Below, piece by piece: positions 10,888-21,626 of a stretch of 64,000 bases of DNA (position 1 is its first letter; every line of letters begins with the position of its first letter). The DNA is taken from contig NC_057925.1 in assembly GCF_018873765.1 (NCBI RefSeq), positions 46,841,010-46,905,009 on the forward strand, read 5' to 3'. The stretch is from Telopea speciosissima. Lineage: Eukaryota; Streptophyta; Magnoliopsida; Proteales; Proteaceae. A program made the position numbers and the translations under genes. The notes below the pieces were generated by a model. It was given only the letters and a program-made list of their open reading frames with translations, was not told where the DNA came from and did no database searches.

Positions 10888-11714
10888 TGTTGCGTCAAGA
10901 AATCGTCGAGCGGTCCTGCGAGTGCTGTCACCTGCAAGTGGACCAAGGGGTCAACAGAGAGAACCGGTGTGGTTCCGGCCTAGGGCTCTCCGATGCCAAA
11001 GTTAGATCTCCTGGCGCAAATAGATGAATAGTAATTATTCAATATGAGTTTTGATCTCCCCTGATGGGGTTGTGTACCTTGCCTTTTATAGTAGTGTATG
11101 GCAGTGTGGAGAGTCCCAGTTTGATGGCGATTGTGCCGTTGAGTGGATAGAGGCCCTGGGTAACAGGGCTCTATCCTGATTGACCATCTCCCCACGGGAG
11201 GGAGTGTCCTAGTGGTATCAAGATCCTTGGTGGATAGATACCCGCGTGTGGTGATAAAGTCATTGGTGCTTGAATCCGTCTGGGTGACGTGACTTCCAAG
11301 CGGTGGCCTAGAGTCCTAGTGGTGAGATGAGTCTGTAGCGATACGATCGGGTCATAGGTGAGTAGCCCCCACCTCACGTCTGTGCCCATGATGCTGTGCC
11401 TGGGTGCAGGCCGCGCCTGGGCGAGAGGCCATGCCTGGGTGTGGCCACGCCTTGGTGAGACCGCGCCTGGGTGTGTGGCCACACCTGGGTGGGGCCGCGC
11501 CTGGGTGAGAGGCCGCCAGGGTGTGGCAGCGCCTAGGTGAGGCCGCGCCAGAGTGGTGGCCGCACCTGGGTGAGGCCACGCCTGGGTGAGGCCGCGCCTG
11601 GGTGCTGGCTACGCCCGGGTGTTGGGACCCTGGTTCATTCCCCTTGGTTCTGGAGCGGGTCGACTTGTGACACGTGGTGGCCGCTGATTGGCCCGGTGAA
11701 TATTGGATGTATCA
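10888..11714 (-). repeat. 3' LTR of the gypsy element (827 bp)
   Basis: On the minus strand it begins TGATACATCC and ends GACGCAACA. It is 100 bp longer than its partner at 21650-22376; the difference lies in the GC-rich block at about 11395-11625, where GCCTGGGTG / GGCCGCGCC units are repeated more often. Confidence 0.95.
11395..11625 (+). repeat. GC-rich minisatellite within the LTR
   Basis: Degenerate tandem units built on GGCCGCGCCTGGGTG(AG). The partner LTR has a shorter block (about 22160-22290). Similar GGCCGCGCCTAGGTG units reappear outside the LTR at 12295-12460, upstream of the antisense ORF. Confidence 0.8.
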
Positions 11715-11730
11715 TTTGCCCCCCACTCTC
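11715..11730 (-). promoter_or_regulatory. Polypurine tract
   Basis: The minus strand reads GAGAGTGGGGGGCAAA and abuts the TG of the 3' LTR. This is the expected position for the plus-strand primer of reverse transcription. Confidence 0.8.
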
Positions 11731-12629
11731 TTGGGATAGGATGTCCAAGAGAGTAGATGCCTTTACATAGTGAGGGGTCCGCTACGAATAGACTTTCCTT
11801 GCAAGGCTTGTCTGTAAATCTAGTAATGAGGTAGGAGAGGTTGGGGGTTCAAACCTTTCCTCCTGCACTTTTTCATCTTTTATATTTTGTAGACATATGT
11901 CCCTCTCCTTTACTTTCTTTTCTTTCACTTCTCATTCCTCTTTCTTGCTTGTCTCCCATTTTGGTCTCCTTTAACTTTTCCTTTGCATTCCACTTTTTGT
12001 CTTTTGTCCTCTTTTTGGTGCCCAGCATGTGCTTGTCTTTGGGTCACCTAGACTAGTATCCATTTTTTTTTATTTTGGGCCCTTGTGTTTGCTTTGTGCT
12101 CACTTGGTGTCTTGTTTGCTGGGAGGGCTTGAGTGGTGCTTAGCTTGAGTGCTTTGCCTTTGGTGGTGTCTCTCACTTGATCGTGCTAGTGGTGTGGCCT
12201 TGTCATCGTGTGCCTACCTCCCCGTGCGATCGCCTTCCCCCTGAGGTAAGTTCGATCCCTTTTCTTTCTTTTCCCTCTTTTTTTTTTTTTTTGTAGGGTG
12301 GCGCCTCGGTGAGGCGCCTGGGTGGCCGCGCCTAGGTGGCCGCTTCTGGGTGTGGCCGCGCTTGGGGTGGCAGCGCCTTGCTGGTGTGGCCGCACCTGGG
12401 TGGCCGCGCCTACTGGGGCGAGGCCGGGGTTGCCGCTCTTGTGGGGCATGAGGCCGCTTGGTTGCCGCGGCGTGGTTGTGATGGACCCTCGCGCTTCTTC
12501 ACTTTTCTTCTTCTTGTATGTGATGGATCTGCTGTTTATATTTTGCAGGTGGCCTTCATTTCATTTTTTCTTGCTAGCTTCTGGGAGATCGCTTTCTTGA
12601 GTAAGTAGTTCATTCCTCTCTTGTCCTTC
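11731..12629. other. Spacer between 3' LTR and antisense ORF
   Basis: On the plus strand this is the region upstream of the antisense ORF: a T/C-rich leader-like stretch (11870-12290) with a T run at 12280, then a GC-rich block (12295-12460) made of the same GGCCGCGCC/GGGTG motif as the LTR minisatellite. It plausibly holds the promoter or 5' UTR of the antisense ORF, but no TATA box was identified with confidence. Confidence 0.4.
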
Positions 12630-14787
12630 ATGTCGTTCCCGGGTGACCTTAGCCCTGCTTCAGTCGGGGTTGGATCTATAGAGGAGCGTTCCCCAGGATC
12701 GCCTTCTTCTGTGGGTACTCCATCCTCTATACCCTCCCCTAATGCTATTGATGGAGGTGTGGGACCTTCTAGTGTCTCCGGTCCCAGTAGGGATCGTCGA
12801 TCCTCTGGGGCGGCCTCCTCAGCCGCCGGTCCTGCTGATAGGTTGGGCCCTGTTGCTAGCATCTTATCACCTTCTGACTTGGTCTCCCTCCGTGAGGAGT
12901 TCCATATTCCCGCTGAGGTTATGTTGCGTACTCCTGGGCCTGGCGAGCATGCCTTCTCTCACCATGCGGATGAGATCTGTCTACTGTTTATTTTTTCTCC
13001 AGGGCCTTCTCCTTCTATCCCTCGCTTTGTCGAGTTGGTGTTAGAGCATTGGCACCTCACCCCTGGGCAGGTGTTGCCCAACTCTTGGAGGGTGATCTTG
13101 GGTTTCTATGTCTTCTTCGCCCACCTGGGGCCTGCCGCCACTGTTCCCCTATTCTCCCACTTTTATCTGTTGAAGAAGGGGAACCATGGATGTTATCACT
13201 TTGCTCGCCACGTGCTCAAGGGGCCCTATGCCTCTGTGGAGCCTCTCACGAGGATCACTAGCCACATGAAGTATTGGAGGGATCGCTTCTTTTTTGCCAC
13301 GGTCCCTCGATGCCCACTATGGACTGTTAGGGAAGTTATTGACCTCAAGAGGGTCAATCCGGGGCTTGAGCTGAGTGATTTTGAGGGTGACTCCCTCAAG
13401 CTGTGCCTGGGTCGCGATCCGTTCCACGTCCAAGAGTTGGACTCGGAGGCCTTCCTGTCTCTCTGGAAGCTGAGTCCTGGTAAGAGCACTGTCTTTTGTA
13501 CTTGATTGGCATGTTGGTATTTGAATGTATATGTCATCTGATTGGTTGGGCGGTCTATGCAGTGGATACGCGTCCGGACTTCAGTTTGCTCCGTGGTAAT
13601 TTGCGGAGGAAGGCCACTTCCCAGGGTGGTCCATCTGCTGGAGTGACCGATGTTGGTGGTGCTTCTGCGCCTGTGGTAGTTGGAGCGAAGAGGAAGGGTG
13701 GACCAGGACATGCCCACGTGACGAGCTCTGGTGTGCGTGTCCTCCTTCCCCGTACTTTTCCTGATGATGATGGCGTTTCAGGCTCTGTGCCTCTGCCTTC
13801 CTTTGTCGCTCCTTTCGGGTCTTCTGTATTGCCCCTCTCCAAGGGGAAAGGTGTGAGTTCCTCTGGTAGTATTGCCACTGATCTTCCCACGCTGGATGAG
13901 TCCCTGGTGATCACCTTAGGCGTGCCAGAGGGCTCAACCTTGGCCGGAGCCGGCGTGTCGCTGGAGTGGATGGACAGGGGCAGGCTCCCTACCGCAAGGG
14001 TGGCCTTGCAGAGGCTTAGCGATGCTTGTCTGGCCCAGACTCTCTACCATGATATGGCTTTGGTGAGTTATCCCTTTTTTGTCTCGTCATGTTCATTGCT
14101 CCATTTATTCTTAGATTGTTTTATCGCTTGCCATGTTGATTGTAGGTCCATCACCATGTTGCTGAGGCGATGCTTCGATTGGAGGGTCACGCTTCTCATG
14201 AGGTGCAGATACAGCACACCCTGCGTGACGTGGAGAGGGAGCTCCACGGACAGATCGATGCCCGTGAGAGGGCCGAGGCTGATGCGTAGAGGGCGTCGGG
14301 GGAGCTCGCGGTGGCATCCGGGAAGCTCCTGGAGGTGTCTGAGGAGTTGCGTGTGATCTCTACTGGTGCGGCCAAGAGCTTGGCTAGGGTTCTTGCCTTG
14401 GAGGAGGAGCTTCATTTGTTGAGGGGAAGGCATGAGGCAGAGCTGGCATCTACAGGTGAGCGAGCTGTGGCTGCGTCCTCTGTATTCTCGACGCTGTATC
14501 AGGCGCAGCTTCAGCCCGCCTATGAGGGAGGGGTCCGGGACTTAGCCGATTGTGTCCTGGAGGTGACCCCCGATTATGACTTCTCTGTCTTGGGGTTCTC
14601 TGAGTTTACTGCGGCGCTTTCGAGTGTAGCTGTGGTGGAGAGCATTCCAGTGTCAGAGGTAGAGGCTGCCCTGCCTGAGGGGGGTGCTGCTACGCGTCTT
14701 CTTGAGGTGGACATGATGTCTCCTGCTGGGTCGAAGGTGACCCACCACTCTGTGGTCCTTGACCCTACGACCGTACCGATCCTGTAG
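12630..14787 (+). CDS. Three-exon antisense additional ORF (gypsy-associated domain plus coiled coil)
   Basis: The plus-strand gene lies opposite to gag-pol. Exons are 12630-13479, 13563-14062 and 14146-14787, with GT-AG introns of 83 bp each and phases (1, then 0) that agree; the spliced frame is 664 codons including the stop. After a Ser/Pro-rich head, residues of about 85-290 resemble the family called putative gypsy-type transposon (PF04195, Transposase_28), with landmarks such as FHIPAEV and LTPGQVLPNSWR. Exon 3 is a heptad-rich coiled coil (HTLRDVERELHGQ, LALEEELHLLRGRHEAEL). An in-frame TAG at 14287-14289 breaks the coiled coil in this copy. The biochemical role of this ORF type is not known; comparable antisense ORFs are reported between pol and the 3' LTR in Tat elements. 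The domain and gene structure are strong; the start codon choice is less so. Confidence 0.75.
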
Positions 14788-14970
14788 ACGTCTCAACCTT
14801 TTCCCTTTTTTGAACTTGAGTTGTAACTACTATGACTTTTCTATGTGATCGCTTTTGCTTCTCTTTGATTGCATTGTCTCTCGGTGATTGTTTGTGCGTT
14901 GATGCTCTCTGACCCTTGATAGTCATGGGATTTTGGTAGTGGCGTCGTGCCTTGGTGATCCTCGGACCTT
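14788..14970. other. Short spacer after the antisense ORF
   Basis: T-rich stretch leading into the 33-bp array. It would be the 3' UTR of the antisense ORF; no polyadenylation signal stands out. Confidence 0.3.
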
Positions 14971-14974
14971 GGTG

Positions 14975-15600
14975 GGTTAACGCCTTAGGCGTAGAGCCTT
15001 AGTGTTGGCATGACGCCTTAGGCATACAGCCTTAGTGGTGGCATGACGCCTTAGGCATGAAGCCTCAGTGGTGGCATGACGCCTTAGGCCTGAAGCCTCA
15101 GTGGTGGCATGATGCCTTAGGCATAAAGCCTCAGTGGTGGCATGACGCCTTAGGCATGAAGCCTCAGTGTTGGCATGTTGCCTTAGGCATAAAGCCTCAA
15201 TGGTGGCATATTGCCTTAGGCATAAAGCCTCAGTGGTGGCATGTTGCCTTAGGCATAAAGCCTAAGTGGTGGCATGACGCCTTAGGCCTAAAGCCTGAGT
15301 GGTGGCATGACGCCTTAGGCCTGAAGCCTCAGTGGTGGCATGACGCCTTAGGCATGAAGCCTCAGTGGTGGCATGAAGCCTCAGTGTTGGCATGTTGCCT
15401 TAGGCATAAAGTCTCAGTGTTGGCATGTTGCCTTAGGCATAAAGCCTCAGTGGTGGCATGACATCTTAGGCCTGAAGCCTCAGTGGTGGCATGTCGCCTT
15501 AGGCATGAAGCCTCAGTGTTGGCATGTTGCCTTAGGCATAAAGCCTCAGTGGTGGCATGTTGCCTTAGGCATAAAGCCTCTAGGGTGGCATGACGCCTTG
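14975..15600 (+). repeat. 33-bp minisatellite, about 18-19 units
   Basis: Tandem copies of a 33-bp unit starting GCCTCAGTGGTGGCATGACG and ending CCTTAGGC(C/A)TGAA. Because 33 is divisible by three the array is open in one plus frame as an 11-residue repeat containing KPQWWHDALG, but nothing else supports coding. Variants differ at a few positions (GTGGTGG/GTGTTGG, GACG/GTTG), and one unit near 15360 is shortened. It sits between the pol end and the antisense ORF, the hypervariable 3' region where Tat elements are known to breed tandem repeats. Confidence 0.95.
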
Positions 15601-15785
15601 ATGTAGTGGCAGTGATTCGATTGAGTGGTAGAAGAAGACAAGTATTCCTGAAACATCTCTTTATTTTGAATGAAATTCAAATTGACCTTGAAACAGTGAT
15701 GTCGTCTACTGCTACTGCTACTATTGCTGTTATCACTACCACTACTGCTACTCTTGATGGCTACTCTTGATGGAGCTGTTTGCTT

Positions 15786-17178
15786 CTACTGGTAATACTT
15801 CTTCAGATGTTCTGAGTTCCAGGTACGGTCTACCTTCTTGCCTCCTGGAGTCTTCAAGCGGTAGGTCCCTGGACGTATCTGCTTGGAGACTATGTAGGGT
15901 CCTTTCCAGTTGGGTGACAGCTTCCCTGCCTTCTATGGCTGTGATGCACTTGCCCTCCGTAGGACTAAATCTCCCTGGTGGAATAGCCTTTCCTTGACCC
16001 TGGCATTATAGTACCTGGCAGTACGTTGCTAGTAGGCGACGTTCCTTAGTAGTGCTCTCTCACGGACCTCATCTATAAAGTCTAGGTTCATCCGTAGTCC
16101 GTCGATATAGGTACGTTCGTTGAAGTGCAGAACCCTATGGGACATGGCGCAGACCTCTACTGGCGCCAATGCTTCAGTGCCATATGCTAGGGGGAATGGG
16201 CTCTCTCCTGTGGGTGTCCGTATTGTAGTCCGGTATGCCTAGAGGACGCTTGGTAGCTCTTCGACCCACTTTCCTTTGGCTCCCTCTAGCCTTTTCTTGA
16301 CTCCTTCCAGTAGTGTTCTGTTGGTGACCTCTACCTGACCATTGGCCTGTGGATATGCTACCGACATAGGCCGATAGTCGATGTTGTAGCTGTGACAGAA
16401 TGCTTGGAATTTAGGGTTGTTGAATTGTTTGCCATTGTCTGAGACGAGGATCCGTGGTACCCCAAACCTGTAGATGACGTCATCGCGGATGAACTTCTCC
16501 ATCTCTGTCTTTGTTATCTTGGCCAAGGGTTTAGCTTCGACCCACTTGGTGAAGTAGTCAATCGCGATGACCAGGTACTTTCGCTTCCTTGCCGGTGAAG
16601 TTGCCTAAGATGTCTAGTCCCCACATGGCAAAAGGTATGGGGTTGAGGATTGATGTCAGCTTGGTGGCGGGTAGATGGGGTACTGGGGCGAACAACTGAC
16701 ATTGCTCGCACTTCTTGGCATATTGGATGGCCTCCTCTTGCATTCGTGGCCAGTATTGTCCCTGACGGAGGATTTTGTAGGCTAGGGCTCGTCCCCCCAT
16801 GTGGCTTCCACATATCCCCTCATGGACTTCAGCTAGGGCATACTCTGCCCCTTTGGGTCCTAGGCACCGGAGTAGTGGTGCTGTTGCCCCCCGCTTGTAC
16901 AGTACCCTGTCTAGGACGGTGTACTTCGCAGCTCTCATCCTGATCTTCCTTGCCTCGGCCTTGTCTTCTGGTAAGACATCATTCTGGAGGTAGTTGAGTA
17001 GAGGGTCCATCCAGCTAGGTCCCTCCTCGATTTCGTTAACCTGCTTTTCCTTATATGTTGGCTCATGCAGGATCTCAACATAGACTGCGCTAGCCAAATT
17101 TCGGAGTTCCTCATTGCCTAGCCTGGATAGGGCGTCGGGAACTCGAACCATCTTGAACTTCACGAAACCCTCGATCAA
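15786..17178 (-). pseudogene. Gypsy pol: integrase (broken)
   Basis: Reads on the minus strand from about 17178 to a final TAG at 15786-15788. A zinc-binding HHCC region is visible (HEGICGSHMGG followed by CEQCQLF), then the integrase core with FVSDNG-like motif ILVSDNGKQF and a QANGQVEVTNR segment, and a C-terminal tail ending near the SEHLKKYYQ-type motif of plant gypsy integrases. Breaks: a frameshift near 16590 between zinc finger and core, an in-frame TAG at 16239-16241 and another at 16029-16031. Both TAGs sit where the family normally has Trp and Gln, and the same frame continues beyond them to the natural end. Function would be insertion of the element cDNA; this copy is inactive. Confidence 0.9.
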
Positions 17179-17181
17179 TGC

Positions 17182-17787
17182 TTAAGTACGTGCTAGGTAT
17201 GATGCCATCCTATCATCTTTCGCCTCATACTCTCCATTCACCTGATTCACCACGAGCTGGGAGTCACTCTGGGTGGATAGGTGTGTGACTTGGATGGCTC
17301 TGGCCACCCGGAGTCTAGCTAGTAATGCCTCGTATTCTGCTTCATTATTGGATGCTTGGAAGGTGAATCGGAGAGCATATTGGATACGAAATCCCTCGGG
17401 GCTGGTTAATATGAGACCAGCGCCGCTTCCCGCTACATTACTCGACCCGTCCATGAACATGTCCCACGATCCGTGATCCTTCTCTTCGGGCTCCCCTATT
17501 TTTGATTCGATCTCAGATAGGGTACACTCTGCAATGAAATCTACAAGAGCCTGGCCTTTGATGGCTATCCTTGATTGGAACCTGATGTCATGCTCACTTA
17601 ACTCCACCGCCCATGCTATCAATCGCCCGGAGACGTCCGGCTTGTGCAGTATCTTCTTCAGGGGTAGGTCTGTGAGGACTATGATGGTATGGGCTTGGAA
17701 GTATGGTCGTAGCTTCCTGGCTGCAATTACCAATGCATAGGCTACCTTCTCGATCCTAGTGTACCTGGTCTGCATCGATCGTAACAT
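17182..17787 (-). pseudogene. Gypsy pol: RNase H plus archaeal-like RNase H
   Basis: The first part (RYTRIEKVAYALV, LIAWAVELSEHDI) is the gypsy RNase H domain. The second part starts at MFMDGSSN and is a separate archaeal-like RNase H with its acidic residues in order: D of MFMDGS, E of NNEAEYEALL and D of TQSDSQLV. A tandem second RNase H is a hallmark of the Tat lineage. The frame is separated from the reverse transcriptase frame by frame changes between 17787 and 17850, and ends at a TAA (17182-17184) beyond which the same frame continues into the spacer before integrase, so the stop is a mutation. Confidence 0.9.
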
Positions 17788-17841
17788 GGCTGATGTAGTA
17801 GATGGGCCTCTCGGACTTTGTCTTCTTCCTTCAATAAAGAT

Positions 17842-19419
17842 CTACCGACAATGACAGGGTGGCGGCAGGTAGAGCTGCAACTCTTTGTTAGGTTCTGGTC
17901 GCCCAAGCAGTGGTGGGCTCTCTAGGTACTCCTTCAATTCTCTGAACGCCTTTTGCCACTCTTCTGTCCATGTGAAATCTTTAGGGCTTCGGAGGTTCTT
18001 CAACGTTTTAAAGAATGGTAAGCACTTATCACCTGATCGTGACACGAACCTGGAAAGGGCGGCGACCCTTCCATTCAACCTCTGCACTTCCCTGACCGTC
18101 CGAGGAGGTGCCATCTCTTGGATGGCCTTGATCTTGGATGGGTTGGCTTCTATTCCACGGACTGAGACCATGAACCCCAGGAATTTTCTGAACGTTACAC
18201 CGAAGGCACACTTTGCAGGGTTTAGCTTCATCTGGTTCCTCCTCAGTACTGTGAATGCTTCCTCTAGGTCGGTCAGGTGTTGGTTGGTGTGGATGCTTTT
18301 CACGAGCATGTCATCCACATATACCTCCATGTTGCGCCCGATTTGCTCCTCGAACATCTTGTTGACCATCCTCTGATAGGTGGCCCCTGCATTCTTTAAC
18401 CCGAACGGCATGATGTTGTAGCAGTAGTTCTCTTTGTCCGTCCGAAATGCGGTGTAAGACTCATCATCCTCATACATGAGGATCTGGTTGTATCCGGAGT
18501 AGGTATCCATGAAACTCAGCATCTCATGGCCGACGGTGGCGTCGATCAGTAGGTTGATCCTGGGCAGTGGGTACTCATCTTTTGGGCATGCCTTGTTCAG
18601 GTCGGTATAGTCGACACACATCCTCCATTTCCCACTTGGCTTTGGTACCATGACCACGTTGGCGAGCCAGGTTGGGAACTTCTCCTTTCTGATGAATCCT
18701 GATCGGCTTAACTTCTCGACCTCCTCCTTGATTGCTGCTTGTCGATAAAGGGCGAAGTTACACCGCTTCTGTCGAACGGGCTTCCTGGTTGGGTCGACAT
18801 GTAGTCGGTGTTCCGCTATGGAACGTGGTATTCCCGACATGTCGGAGGTCGACCGTGCGAAGACATCCATGTTCGCTTGGAGGAGGTGTCCAAGCCCTTC
18901 TTTCTGTTCCTTGCTTAGCAGCGAGCCGACCTGAACGACCTTGGAGGGGTCGTCCCGGCTGAGGGGCCATGGGATGAGGTCTTCCACTGGCCTTCCCCTT
19001 CTCTCTGTCAGTTCATCTCTCTGGTCACTGACCATGCTCTCTAGGCAGAGTGCCATTCCACGGGTGTTACCATTGTTCTTTTTCATGAAGGTGGCATAGC
19101 ACTCCCTTGCTTTCTTCTGATCTCCTCGGACTTCGCCTACCCCATTCTCGGTGGGGAACTTCATCTTCAGGTGAAGTGGTGATATAACTCCTCTAAGGGC
19201 TGTCAGTGATGGTCGCCCTAAGAGGCCGTTGAAGGATACCACGGATTTGACTACCATGAAATTCACCATGATGGTTACTTGTTGAGGGTGTACCCCGAAG
19301 GTGATGGGTAGCTCTATGGTACCTCTGATGGAGGCGGTGGCACCTGAGAATCCATGGAGATAAGTGGGCTCTGGTTTGAGCTGGTCGTCCCCAAACCCGA
19401 ACTGCCGATAGGCGTCCAA
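17842..19419 (-). CDS. Gypsy pol: protease end, reverse transcriptase and start of RNase H
   Basis: This is the longest intact retrotransposon frame (525 codons). The N-terminal part (to about residue 110) is the C-terminal half of the aspartic protease and linker, including LLGRPSLTALRGV. Reverse transcriptase follows: WLANVVMVPKPSGKWRMCVDY, FMDTYSGYNQI, MPFGLKNAGATYQ and the catalytic YVDD box (EVYVDDMLVKS), then FLGFMVSVRGIEANP and the connection domain. The frame ends at 17842 in a shifted reading of the RNase H start. The first methionine is not a natural start: the protein is part of the gag-pol polyprotein and the upstream protease is in another frame. Confidence 0.9.
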   Translation of the reverse strand: MDAYRQFGFGDDQLKPEPTYLHGFSGATASIRGTIELPITFGVHPQQVTIMVNFMVVKSVVSFNGLLGRPSLTALRGVISPLHLKMKFPTENGVGEVRGDQKKARECYATFMKKNNGNTRGMALCLESMVSDQRDELTERRGRPVEDLIPWPLSRDDPSKVVQVGSLLSKEQKEGLGHLLQANMDVFARSTSDMSGIPRSIAEHRLHVDPTRKPVRQKRCNFALYRQAAIKEEVEKLSRSGFIRKEKFPTWLANVVMVPKPSGKWRMCVDYTDLNKACPKDEYPLPRINLLIDATVGHEMLSFMDTYSGYNQILMYEDDESYTAFRTDKENYCYNIMPFGLKNAGATYQRMVNKMFEEQIGRNMEVYVDDMLVKSIHTNQHLTDLEEAFTVLRRNQMKLNPAKCAFGVTFRKFLGFMVSVRGIEANPSKIKAIQEMAPPRTVREVQRLNGRVAALSRFVSRSGDKCLPFFKTLKNLRSPKDFTWTEEWQKAFRELKEYLESPPLLGRPEPNKELQLYLPPPCHCR

Positions 19420-21583
19420 GGAGAGTACGTCAACGACGCACTGTGTCTATCGGTACCACGTGCATGTGCAGTCGGTTGGCTACCTCCACCTGTACTACCA
19501 GAGCATCTTCACGCGGGAAGTTTAGTCCTTCTAGGTCTTCATCCGAGAAGGAGATCACCGCCTCGGTCCTGGCTATCTTGCTTGGCTTCTCTGCCACTCC
19601 CACGAACCTGGCATAAGCTTTAGCTTTTCTGGTGGACTCTTGCCCCGATCCTCTAAGTATGGTGAGGATAGGAGGTCCCTTGGTGCCACTAGGTTCTGTT
19701 GCATCTCTCCGCTCTTCTGGGCGGTCTCTTTGTCGATCTGTTCTTCTTTCTTCTCATCTCGGTTCCACTCTGTCTCCGTCGCGACCTCTATCTCCTTGGT
19801 CTGAGAGGTTGTCACGTCTCCCCTTCACATACTTGTTCAAGCTTCCTGCTCTTACCAGTTGTTCTATCTCTCTCTTCAATTGATAGCACTCCTCTGTGTC
19901 GTGCCCATTCTCTTTGTGGAAGAGACAATATTTGTTAGGGTTTCGCTTCTCTGGTTCTGCTAGCATGGGTCGTGGCCAGTGGAGTAGGTCACGGTCCTGG
20001 ATCTGCATGAGTATCTGGGACCTGGTGGTGTGAACTCAGGGGTGCTTGCCCTCTCACTTCTCTCTGGGCGGCGGACTGTCCTCTTAGATGGGCGGTCGCT
20101 CTTCTCTTGTCGACGCTCTATCCTCGACCTCTTACCCTCTTTGCGGTCATCAGGTGCTGACCTCTTGTTGTCCTGTGGCTTGGCTTCGATTATTTTCGTT
20201 CTAGCTTGTAGTACTTCGCCCATATTTGCAAACTCGTTGCACCGCTCGAGGAGCTCTTTCATAGTCCTGGTCTCATGACGTGTCAGGTCCTTGATCAGGT
20301 CCAGATCCCTGATGCCTCCTGCTAGGGCTGCATGTTGTGTCTGGTCATCCAAGTCTCGAACCTCCAGGGACTCCTTGGTGAACCTGGTAATGTATTCCCT
20401 AAGAGATTCCCCAGGGTTCTGCACCACATTCAGTAGATTGACGGTGGTTTTCTTCTACTTGACGCTGCTTTGGAAACGGGTGACGAACTGTTCGCATAGC
20501 TTTGCGAACGAGCATATAGATCTCGGTCGTAGCCTGGAGAACCATAATGTGGCTGCTCCCTTGAGGGATGCAGGGAATGCCCGACAGGAGACCACGTCCG
20601 ACCCACCATACAGCGTCATCATGCCATTAAAGTAGTTGATGTGGTCATTAGGGTCAGTGGTACCACTGTAGAGTTCAAAGGTGGGTAGTCGAAACCTGGA
20701 AGGTAGCGTGGCTGACATGATCTCCATCGAGAATGGGTGTTGTCTGGGTATAGAATGTGCCTCACCTTTGGTCTGCTTCTTCAACCCTTCCAGCTTCTCA
20801 TCCAGGTCGCGGAGTCTTTGATCGAGCTCCTCGTCCCGTGACTGTCCCTCAAGCCTGGCCGGACGTTCGTTGCCACCCCGTTCACGCTCTCTCCTGGATG
20901 TCCCCTCCCACGTTGAGTGTTGGCGGGATGGTGAATGGTCACGTCGTGATGACCCCTGTCGTGAAGTTGAGGGGCTTTCCTCTCTGTAGGTCTGGCTTCG
21001 TCGTGGTATGTGACCTTCTTCAAGTCGTCCGTCGAACACAGACCTCCGGACCGATCTCTGCGGGCTAGACACCCTCGCCCTGGGTGTTGGTGTCCTCCCA
21101 CGTTCTGACCGTGGTGAGAGGTCTCTTGTTCTCCTGGGACGCTGGGAAGGCTCCCCCCGCTGCGGAGTGGGGGTTGCCTGTCGCGCAACTCTCTGATCTC
21201 ACGCTCCTGGGAGATGATCTCCTAGGGTTCGGCTCTTGTCGAGGTACGGACTCCACCCTTGCTGATGGTGAAGTCCTTCGACGATGAGACGTCGCACACT
21301 GTGTCAAGTATTCTCGAAAGAGTTGTTGTTCATCTAGGATCTGTCGTTGTAGGTCGTTGATCTGACCCACAGTGGCTGGAGCATTGGGGTTAGGTATCAC
21401 CTCCACCATCGCATCGTCTACCTCGTCATTATTGGGCTCGTCGACCACAAACTGGTCATTAAGGGGGATCTCTTCCTCCAGAGGGACATGGTCCTTGTCG
21501 TTGGCTTTGCGGTGAGAGCACTCTGGGGGTGGTGATCCATTCCTTGCTCCGTTGTTGTTGGTGGTAGTCTTCCTTCGTGCCAT
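19420..21583 (-). pseudogene. Gypsy gag and protease start (broken)
   Basis: Begins at an ATG at 21583, about 45 bases after the primer-binding site. The N-terminal part is acidic and contains a Gln-rich helix (LQRQILDEQQLF). It is followed by Arg/Ser-rich sequence and then the capsid-like Retrotrans_gag region (HINYFNGMM, LKGAATLWFSRL, LREYITRFTKES). A zinc-knuckle-like segment KYCLFHKENGHDTEECYQL lies near 19910. Breaks: a frameshift at about 21070, an in-frame TAG at 20455-20457, and further frame changes near 20000 and 19780 before the protease. Gag would form the virus-like particle. Confidence 0.85.
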
Positions 21584-21626
21584 TGAATGAATATGGAAGC
21601 GAGCTAGTAGCTGTAATGGCTAGCGT

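Noticed and set aside
11835..11865. B-box-like GGTTCAAACC near the gypsy 3' LTR
   Set aside because: No A box at the right distance; more likely chance within the leader of the antisense ORF.
12186..12608. Overlapping open frames on both strands in the GC-rich block
   Set aside because: GC-rich minisatellite sequence lacks stop codons in several frames; the translations are repetitive and disagree with each other.
15057..15461. Long open frame of an 11-residue repeat (KPQWWHDALG type)
   Set aside because: The frame is open only because the 33-bp DNA unit is divisible by three and lacks stops. It has no start context and lies in the untranslated hypervariable region of the gypsy element.
14975..15600. 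Possible CRISPR-like array
   Set aside because: Units are contiguous with no unique spacers and the sequence is plant nuclear DNA; it is a minisatellite.
17273..18962. Several plus-strand open frames of 60-160 codons
   Set aside because: They are shadows of the minus-strand reverse transcriptase and RNase H frames.
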